A stretch of DNA of 64,000 bases from Cryomorpha sp963748925 (lineage in GTDB: Bacteria > Bacteroidota > Bacteroidia > Flavobacteriales_D > Cryomorphaceae), in contig CAVVKG010000007.1 in the NCBI GenBank assembly GCA_963748925.1, forward strand, positions 62,001 to 126,000. Reading direction: 5' to 3'. The notes under the pieces were generated by a model. It did not search any database. It worked only from the letters and a program-made list of their open reading frames with translations, and was not told the DNA's origin. The position numbers and the translations under genes are program-made. Positions 57,904 to 64,000 of the stretch are shown here, piece by piece. Each line of letters opens with the position of its first letter. Position 1 is the first letter of the stretch.

Positions 57904-60900
57904 ATGTTAACTCCCCTAAACTCTCTATCTATGCGCATCTTGCGCCTATCTTTCTGTATTTTCTTAATAGTTTTTGCTTCAATACCTGCGTTTTCCCAGG
58001 TTCAAATATGGGGCGCATCTCAACAGGGCGGGTCTGATGCTATCGGATCCATCTTTCAGATATATGATGATGGAAGCGATCTTGAGCAAAAAGCAGAATT
58101 TATAAACTCTAGAGAAGGAAACGAACCAAAATCTAAAATAGTTATTGGTTCAGATGGCGACTTTTATGGCATTACCGCTTCAGGTGGTGCTAACGGGGCA
58201 GGAACCATCTTCAAATACGGCGATCCCGGCTTTGAAGTTTTGTACGATCTCATTCCCGCTACGGATGGTTCAAATTCAAACGGCGACATGGTTGAAGTTT
58301 CAGATGGTGTTTTTATTGGGACTACCGCGTCAGCTGCTGAATTTAATGGTGGATCGCTGTTTCGATTCTCTTTAGAAGACGGTTTTTCAATACTTCATAG
58401 TTTTCAGCCGGCTACAGATGGCGGCAATCCTGTCGGAGCAATAGCTTTTAACAATAATACAATCTACGGCGCATGCAGCAGTGGAGGTTCTGCCGGGTTT
58501 GGAACCTGCTTTTCCTATAATCTAACCGGCCTGTTTACGGTTCAACATAATTTTTTGGGTGGTGTAATGGGATCTTATCCCCAAGGCGGCTTAATATTAG
58601 GAAGCGACGAATTACTCTATGGAACTTCACAATTTGGTGGAGCACATAGTCAAGGAAGCATTTTTAAAGTAAACCCAGCTGGTGGTGCATTTGAGATAAT
58701 ATATGATATTAATTCAGCAACAGCAGATGGTCGCTACCCTTTCGGTAGATTAGTTGAGTCAAGCGATGGTGTTTTTATGGGAACCTGCAGCGAAGGTGGA
58801 ACGAATGGTACAGGAACTGTGTTTAAAATCACCTCCGGGGGAGTATTTACCAGATTGAGGAGTCTTCAACCAACCAACGACGGAGGTTTTCCAAAATCGG
58901 GATTGGTAAAAGGAAATGACGAAATCTTGTATGGTGTTACAGAATTTGGTGGCCAAAATGGATTTGGAACCATATATTCAATTACTGAGGCCGGCGCATT
59001 TGTCAAGATTCTAGACATGGAATTTTCAGCAAATGGTAGTCACCCCAGAGGAACTTTAGCATTCGATGGTAATAATTCACTCGTGGGAACTGGAAGCGAT
59101 GGCGGTGCCAATAACTTCGGTACACTATTTACCTTATCCACACCAGATTTGTCGCTTACAAAATTGCACGATTTTAGTCTGCCGATTGAAGGATCAACAC
59201 CGGTTTCAATCTATAGAAACGGGGTTGAATTTTATGGAATCACGCAGCTAGGTGGTTTGTTCAATACCGGAACTTTCTTTAAAATTGGTCTGGACGGAAC
59301 CAAAGAAGTACTTCATGATTTTAATCCCGAGGTTGGCGGTCAAAATCCGAATGGAGATTTATTTCTTGGTGATGATGGCTACTATTACGGTACTTCCCGA
59401 TTTGGAGGACAGTTTAATTCTGGTACTGTGTTCAAAATTTCGACTGAAGGAGAGATCACTGTTTTACATGATTTTGATGGAACATTGGGTCAATTCCCTT
59501 ACGGTGGTGTTGTTAAACACTCCAACGGCTTGATTTACGGAACCACTATTACCGGAGGTGAATTTACTGATGGAATTGTATTCTCGGTTTCGGAAGCAGG
59601 AGATTTTAACGTACTGACAAGCTTCTTTGGATTTTTTGAAGGCGGAAGCCCCGAAGGATCTCTGACAATAGGAGCGGATAGCAATATATACGGAACGACC
59701 ACGCAGGGAGGCAGTTCTGGAGTTGGAAGTTTGTTTCAAATAAATCCAGAAGAAAGTTCGGTGACCGCTTTACACTTCTTTAGTGATGGAATGGAAGGTG
59801 GAACTCCCAAAGGAAAATTGCTTTTACACAGCGATGGCAATCTTTATGGCACAACCACTACAGGAGTAAACGGCGGAGGATCAATCTTTAGATATAATTT
59901 GACGACAGGCATAGAGTTACTACATGGTTTTATGCCGGGAAGTGACGGGTTTGAATGCATCGGGGGACTCGCTGAAGATGAGGTTGGCACTGTTTACGGA
60001 TTCTGCAGTTCTGGCGGTCTGCTCAATTCGGGTACTGTTTTTAGTTATGATCAAACCGATGGATTTGAAACAATATATTCCTTTGAAGGAGCTAACTCAA
60101 CACCGACAGGTACGCCTGCACTTTTCTTTCCGGAATGTTATGGCGACGAAGGGTGTGCATCAGAGGATCCTTGTTCTGTAGCTATCTGTAACTTCGGAAT
60201 ATGTGAAGAAATTGCAATAAACCCGCTTTTTAGCACTATAAATATTGGCGATTGCCAGGTAGGTCTTGATGTATTTGACTTGACTCTGGAGCTTTCAATG
60301 AATATCCACCCTGGTGGTATATTCCAAATAGGTACGTTGGAAGTTGAGTTGATAGATGGACTAAATACGTATCAAATTACCATTCCCGGTTTACCATCAG
60401 ATGGCTCCAATATTTCTCTCGATTATACATTCCTGGCTACAGGATGCAGCGGTACAATAGCATCTCTTGGAACTGCACCTGAACCGTGCCCACCTGTGGT
60501 AGTTAATTTTGTACTCGATGCTGCTAACCTGGAAGTGTCTCCTGAAGGAATCCATATTGGCGGAAGCTTCCAGGGATGGACACCTGCTGAACACCCAATG
60601 GAATTATCTGATGAAGGTTTTTGGGAGACAACAATCACAATCGGAAGTGGTGAACACGAGTTTAACTTTTTTAATGGCTCAAGCCTTTTTGATGGCGAGT
60701 ATGTGATAGGAGATTGTGCTTTAAATGGAAAACGAATTCTGGAAGTCGGAGAAGAAAGCCTTACTGTGAGCTATTGCTGGTCTAACTGCAATGAAAATTG
60801 CACACCACCGGTAGGAATTTCTGATAACAACGGTTTTATTGCATTTAGCCTTATCCCCAATATTACTAACCGGGGAGGTAACTTAAATCTAGAAATTCCA

Positions 60901-61086
60901 TCGCTAAATGCTGATCTTAATTACGCTCTCATCAATATTACCGGCCAAACCTTACAATCTGATAGAATCAATGCGGAGCGTACTCCTATTAATACAGGGA
61001 ATTTAGATGCCGGGATGTACAATATCATCCTTACAGACAACTCGAGTGGAAATATTGTAGGTGTTAAAAGATTTATAATACAATAG
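57904..61086 (+). CDS. GloVer-repeat T9SS protein with a CBM48-like domain
   Basis: This 1060-residue protein has a signal peptide (MRILRLSFCIFLIVFASIPA; ATG 57931 may be the real start). About 13 repeats of ~50 residues follow at ~55-735, with the pattern DGxxYGTTxxGGxxxxGTxFKxxxxGxxxxLHxF, matching TIGR03803 (GloVer) repeats. A Cys-rich linker (CYGDEGCASEDPCSVAICN) follows. At ~870-930 a starch/glycogen-binding-like module (GIHIGGSFQGWTPAEHPMEL) is present, and the end is a T9SS sorting domain (VGVKRFIIQ). The protein should be surface-displayed, and sugar binding is an inference from the CBM48-like module. A terminator follows. Confidence 0.8.
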   Translation: MLTPLNSLSMRILRLSFCIFLIVFASIPAFSQVQIWGASQQGGSDAIGSIFQIYDDGSDLEQKAEFINSREGNEPKSKIVIGSDGDFYGITASGGANGAGTIFKYGDPGFEVLYDLIPATDGSNSNGDMVEVSDGVFIGTTASAAEFNGGSLFRFSLEDGFSILHSFQPATDGGNPVGAIAFNNNTIYGACSSGGSAGFGTCFSYNLTGLFTVQHNFLGGVMGSYPQGGLILGSDELLYGTSQFGGAHSQGSIFKVNPAGGAFEIIYDINSATADGRYPFGRLVESSDGVFMGTCSEGGTNGTGTVFKITSGGVFTRLRSLQPTNDGGFPKSGLVKGNDEILYGVTEFGGQNGFGTIYSITEAGAFVKILDMEFSANGSHPRGTLAFDGNNSLVGTGSDGGANNFGTLFTLSTPDLSLTKLHDFSLPIEGSTPVSIYRNGVEFYGITQLGGLFNTGTFFKIGLDGTKEVLHDFNPEVGGQNPNGDLFLGDDGYYYGTSRFGGQFNSGTVFKISTEGEITVLHDFDGTLGQFPYGGVVKHSNGLIYGTTITGGEFTDGIVFSVSEAGDFNVLTSFFGFFEGGSPEGSLTIGADSNIYGTTTQGGSSGVGSLFQINPEESSVTALHFFSDGMEGGTPKGKLLLHSDGNLYGTTTTGVNGGGSIFRYNLTTGIELLHGFMPGSDGFECIGGLAEDEVGTVYGFCSSGGLLNSGTVFSYDQTDGFETIYSFEGANSTPTGTPALFFPECYGDEGCASEDPCSVAICNFGICEEIAINPLFSTINIGDCQVGLDVFDLTLELSMNIHPGGIFQIGTLEVELIDGLNTYQITIPGLPSDGSNISLDYTFLATGCSGTIASLGTAPEPCPPVVVNFVLDAANLEVSPEGIHIGGSFQGWTPAEHPMELSDEGFWETTITIGSGEHEFNFFNGSSLFDGEYVIGDCALNGKRILEVGEESLTVSYCWSNCNENCTPPVGISDNNGFIAFSLIPNITNRGGNLNLEIPSLNADLNYALINITGQTLQSDRINAERTPINTGNLDAGMYNIILTDNSSGNIVGVKRFIIQ

Positions 61087-61113
61087 TATTCTACGAGGGA
61101 TGCTAACAACCGG

Positions 61114-61144
61114 CCCGCAGTATTCATACTGCGGGTTTTTTTTT
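61114..61144 (+). terminator. Rho-independent terminator of the GloVer-repeat gene
   Basis: CCCGCAGTA, four-base loop, TACTGCGGG, then nine T. The stem is perfect. Confidence 0.93.
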
Positions 61145-61194
61145 GGATTCATTTTAAGGGGACATTGATTTATACCAGGATACCCTTAAAACAA

Positions 61195-61222
61195 AAATGC
61201 CTCGTGATATCACGAGGCATTT
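61195..61222 (-). terminator. Rho-independent terminator of the lipoprotein gene at 61248
   Basis: A perfect palindrome, AAATGCCTCGTG-ATAT-CACGAGGCATTT, followed on the minus strand by a T-rich run. Confidence 0.88.
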
Positions 61223-61247
61223 CAGAAAAAATATTAAACCTGTTACA

Positions 61248-62087
61248 TTATTCTTCCAAAGTAACAGTTCGTTCTGCAGGATTGAAAGGACTTTTTACTG
61301 AGTTACCATTTGCATCAAGCAATTCCAACTTGACATCCACATCGCCCATAGGCAATCCTTCAACAACATATGCCGACCATGTGGTCAACATAAACTCCGT
61401 ACCATTCAATGTAGCTCGTACTTTATAACCATCAGCGCTTAAATCAGCATTCACAAGATAGAAATCGAGCAATAATTTTTTGGCATCTGCTCCTTTATAA
61501 GAACCTTTTGGTCTGCTATAAAAAAGATGTGGAGCATTAAGATCTGCAGGTTCTGCATCTGTATCTCCTACCATAAATTGAATAATATCCATCGCTGCGG
61601 GATTCTTTACACTTTCGTGGTAAGACCGGGATAGAAAAGAGAGCAAAATATAACGACCAGGCTCAAGGTCTTTTTCAAAGCCGGGCTTATACTCCGCCAT
61701 GTAAGGCTCATTGTTCAGGATGGCATGTATGTGCTGCCCTTTATCGGAATTAGCCAATCCGTTTGTACCAGCATCAGAAGTGGCAACGCCAAGTTCGTAA
61801 CCCTGAACCTCATAATCAAAAACTACCTTGCCTGCTTTAAGCATATCTCCCATTTTTGGAGATTTTGTTTTCAAACTGGCATTTTCAAATTTTGGAGAAG
61901 AAGTAAATGCCATCACCTTGATGCCATCTTTTTCCATCATCTCTCCCGAGCCCATTTCTTCAGTATTCACAGTTTCCATAGGTTCTTCATCCACCATATC
62001 TGTTTCAGTTTTGGCGCCTTCACCTCCACCGCATGAGGTAAGTGCAAGAAACGATGCAATAGCGATAATACCTGTTTTAATATACAT
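61248..62087 (-). CDS. Lipoprotein of unknown function
   Basis: This 279-residue lipoprotein has the signal MYIKTGIIAIASFLALTSC. A strongly acidic, Met-rich spacer follows (EEPMETVNTEEMGSGEMMEK), then two beta-rich domains. The first contains VVFDYEVQGYELG and GQHIHAILNNEPYMA; the second contains LLDFYLVNADLSADGYKVRATLNG. The HIHAILNNEPY segment recurs, as far as I recall, in Bacteroidota lipoproteins sometimes called phosphopeptide-binding, which I cannot confirm. It is probably anchored in the outer membrane. It is transcribed alone between two terminators. Confidence 0.65.
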   Translation of the reverse strand: MYIKTGIIAIASFLALTSCGGGEGAKTETDMVDEEPMETVNTEEMGSGEMMEKDGIKVMAFTSSPKFENASLKTKSPKMGDMLKAGKVVFDYEVQGYELGVATSDAGTNGLANSDKGQHIHAILNNEPYMAEYKPGFEKDLEPGRYILLSFLSRSYHESVKNPAAMDIIQFMVGDTDAEPADLNAPHLFYSRPKGSYKGADAKKLLLDFYLVNADLSADGYKVRATLNGTEFMLTTWSAYVVEGLPMGDVDVKLELLDANGNSVKSPFNPAERTVTLEE

Positions 62088-62212
62088 AATTGAATTTTTT
62101 AAATTTTTAATCTGGTTAATTAAGTTTATTTAAGCTGACTACTTAAATGTCAACTGTTTTCAGTTTAATTCAAACAAGTTAACAATTGGAGCCGAAAAAT
62201 GTTTTATAAATA

Positions 62213-62237
62213 AAAAAGGGCACGATTGTACCCTTTT
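62213..62237 (-). terminator. Rho-independent terminator of tpx
   Basis: Minus strand: AAAAGGGTAC, AATC loop, GTGCCCTTTTTT (one G-T pair). Confidence 0.8.
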
Positions 62238-62262
62238 AAATTTAATAGAACTGGATTAACAC

Positions 62263-62766
62263 TTAAATGCTATCCACCTGTTTAAGAATCTTGTCATAAT
62301 CAGGCTCTTCAGTAACATCACCAACAAGCTCAGTATACTTGATATTATTTTCTCCATCAAGCACAAAAACAGCTCTGGAGCTTAATCCTTTCATCGGCCC
62401 GTCAGTCATCTCTGTATTATACAGGCTGGTAAAATTGCCTCTAAAGTCAGACCCGACATGAATATTTTCAATTCCTTCTGCTGCACAAAAGCGTTTCATG
62501 GCAAAAGGTAAATCTTTGGAAACCACGAGCCCAATTACATCTGACCGTTTTGAAAGCTCAGAATTGAAGCGTTTGGTTTCCATCTGGCAAACGCCTGTAT
62601 CGAGACTTGGAAGAGCAATAAGTACTTTTTTCTTACTACCAAGACCGCTGAGGGTTCCTTCACTCAAATCTTCTTTCACGTAGGTAAAATCAGGAGCTTT
62701 AGAACCTGCCTGTGGCAGATCTCCTTTAAGGTGTACCTCGCTTCCTTTAAATTTTGTTGAATTCAT
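62263..62766 (-). CDS. tpx: Thiol peroxidase (atypical 2-Cys peroxiredoxin)
   Basis: This 167-residue protein has the normal Tpx length. It reduces hydrogen peroxide and alkyl hydroperoxides, using thioredoxin as donor. The peroxidatic Cys lies in SLDTGVCQMETKRFN (~residue 60) and the resolving Cys in FAMKRFCAAEGIENIHVGSD (~93). APDFTYVKEDLSE is the family N-terminal part. No signal peptide is visible, so it acts in the cytoplasm. It lies 20 bases after purL on the same strand, so it may be cotranscribed with purL and ends at a strong terminator. Confidence 0.95.
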   Translation of the reverse strand: MNSTKFKGSEVHLKGDLPQAGSKAPDFTYVKEDLSEGTLSGLGSKKKVLIALPSLDTGVCQMETKRFNSELSKRSDVIGLVVSKDLPFAMKRFCAAEGIENIHVGSDFRGNFTSLYNTEMTDGPMKGLSSRAVFVLDGENNIKYTELVGDVTEEPDYDKILKQVDSI

Positions 62767-62786
62767 GTGTTTCTATTTTAAACTAG

Positions 62787-64000
62787 TTATATATCACTAA
62801 CAGCCGAATCCATTTTTCGTTCGATAGCATGGTTATAAATTTTTGCAGCATCATCTATAAAACCAAAATGCTGGTCATCGAAAACCATTTTGCCGCGAGT
62901 TACGTGTCCGAGAAGTGAAAAAGGAACCTTAAGCCTCTGAAGTTCTTCAATAATTTCTTCTTCAAAGCTACCGTTCAATGCCACCAATATTCGGCCCTGA
63001 GCCTCACCAAACAAGAAAGAATCTTCTCTAACCGCCGCATCGCCGGTAATATCGAAGCCCAGTCCGCGTGGAAGTCCCATTTCGACAAGAGTCGTGTATA
63101 AGCCTCCATCCGAAATATCGTGCGCAGCATTTATAAGTTGCTTTTCAATCAAGGTTCTTACCGCCTTTTGAACCACAAACTCCTCATCCAGATTGAAATA
63201 AGGTGCCGGGCTATTCTTTACACCGGCAATTTTAACCAGGTATTCTGACGAAGAAATATCGTCTCGCGACTCGCCAAGCAAGAAAATCAAGTCGCCTTTT
63301 TCTTTAAAATCAAGGCTCATCGTTTTCTTCTTGTCTTTTATTACGCCGATCATTCCAATAGTTGGAGTTGGAAATACAGGAACAGCATTTTTTCCGTCAA
63401 TCACCGTTTGATTGTAAAAACTTACGTTTCCGCCTGTAACCGGTGTTTTAAACTTGAGGCAGGCTTCGCTCATTCCTTTTATAGCCATTACAAACTGCCA
63501 GTAAACTTCCGGATTATATGGATTGCCAAAGTTCAGGCAATTGGTAATTGCCGATGGCTCACCACCTGTACAGCTAATATTTCGTGCCGCTTCCGCAACA
63601 GCTATGGCCGTACCCGTTTTAGGATCGGCATGAACATAGCGTGCATTGCAATCTACTGTCATCGCCAGAGCGCTATCGTTGTCTTTAATATTGGCTACTC
63701 CGGCATCTGATGGTGCGTTTGTACTCATGTTTCGCGTACCCACCATAGTATCGTACTGCTCGTAAACCCACCGCTTGGAGGCGATATTTGGTTCAGCAAG
63801 TAATTTCATTCCAATCTCAGCCAGGTTTGTAGGTTCTGGTACAGAGTTGATATCAAATTTTTGGCTTTCGGCAAAATAAGCAGGCTCCTTATACTCTCTA
63901 TCGTAAACCGGAGCGCCGCCACCTAAAACCAAATCGTGTGCAGGGACATTCGCCACCAGCTCACCATTCATATAATATTCAAGCTGCCCGCCTTCGGTAA
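62787..64000 (-). CDS. purL: Phosphoribosylformylglycinamidine synthase subunit PurL, 5' end missing
   Basis: The frame is open to the window edge, so ~403 C-terminal residues are present. PurL makes FGAM from FGAR, ATP and ammonia in purine synthesis. Visible motifs are TMVGTRNMSTNAPSDAGV, MTVDCNARYVHADPKTGT, EPSAITNCLNFGNPYNPEVY, TGGNVSFYNQT and HDISDGGLYTTLVEMGLP. The protein ends right after the second AIRS-like domain, without a glutaminase, so it is the small PurL type that needs PurQ (and usually PurS). ATG 63971 is internal; TEGGQLEYY precedes it in frame. Confidence 0.93.
   Translation of the reverse strand, partial: TEGGQLEYYMNGELVANVPAHDLVLGGGAPVYDREYKEPAYFAESQKFDINSVPEPTNLAEIGMKLLAEPNIASKRWVYEQYDTMVGTRNMSTNAPSDAGVANIKDNDSALAMTVDCNARYVHADPKTGTAIAVAEAARNISCTGGEPSAITNCLNFGNPYNPEVYWQFVMAIKGMSEACLKFKTPVTGGNVSFYNQTVIDGKNAVPVFPTPTIGMIGVIKDKKKTMSLDFKEKGDLIFLLGESRDDISSSEYLVKIAGVKNSPAPYFNLDEEFVVQKAVRTLIEKQLINAAHDISDGGLYTTLVEMGLPRGLGFDITGDAAVREDSFLFGEAQGRILVALNGSFEEEIIEELQRLKVPFSLLGHVTRGKMVFDDQHFGFIDDAAKIYNHAIERKMDSAVSDI

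Overview
The window looks like a chromosomal segment of a Gram-negative Bacteroidota bacterium, most likely Flavobacteriales (family not resolvable by eye). The reasons are: many secreted proteins end in type IX secretion (T9SS) C-terminal domains of the YPNP type; promoters follow the Bacteroidota pattern TTG/TTTG-N18/19-TAnnTTTG; family-restricted genes such as DUF4783, DUF4834 next to yfhO, and a Tgt without zinc cysteines are present; base composition is AT-rich; and one rRNA operon has the order 16S-Ile-Ala-23S-5S.

Layout. 1-8.5 kb: the end of an SBBP-repeat T9SS protein, rnhB, a PLP desulfhydrase/deaminase, a GH73-LysM hydrolase, a GT4 glycosyltransferase, DUF4783, rlmH and an FG-GAP/PKD T9SS protein. 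8.5-14 kb: two LamG-type T9SS surface proteins whose last two thirds are almost identical, each followed by a decayed copy of the 3' end of the neighbouring glycosyltransferase gene. 14-24 kb: a surface-glycan cluster with a GT4 carrying an exact 122-codon internal duplication, an AsnB-like protein, a Wzx-type flippase, a LicC-like nucleotidyltransferase, asnB, another GT4 and a TagF/TagB-like glycerophosphotransferase. This could make a phosphodiester-containing polymer. 24-46 kb: housekeeping genes, including yfhO, carB (broken by a frameshift), a hydrolase, a GT10 fucosyltransferase, rpmH, an ABC exporter, rsmG, an ECF sigma factor coupled to a GT2, tgt-lptF/G, ispE, accA, dnaB and a conserved secreted protein. 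46-50.4 kb: a frameshifted T9SS protein and a four-gene operon alternating outer-membrane barrel and lipoprotein. 50.8-56.3 kb: the rRNA operon, with a tRNA-like relic in the spacer and four tandem promoters upstream. 56.4-64 kb: an SDR, small envelope proteins, a 1060-residue GloVer-repeat T9SS protein, tpx and the 3' part of purL.

The strongest observations are: (1) four evenly spaced consensus promoters before the 16S gene; (2) a recurring gene-start pattern in which the -7 box lies exactly four bases before ATG, implying leaderless mRNAs for rnhB, the PLP enzyme, rlmH, ispE and dnaB; (3) the LamG pair with shared C-terminal cassette and glycosyltransferase tail relics; (4) the duplicated, translationally coupled barrel/lipoprotein pairs, the best candidate for an undescribed envelope system; (5) single-base frameshifts in carB and in a T9SS cargo gene plus the exact duplication in the GT, which are either recent mutations or assembly errors. 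All assignments rest on reading the sequence and on family knowledge; no searches were run.
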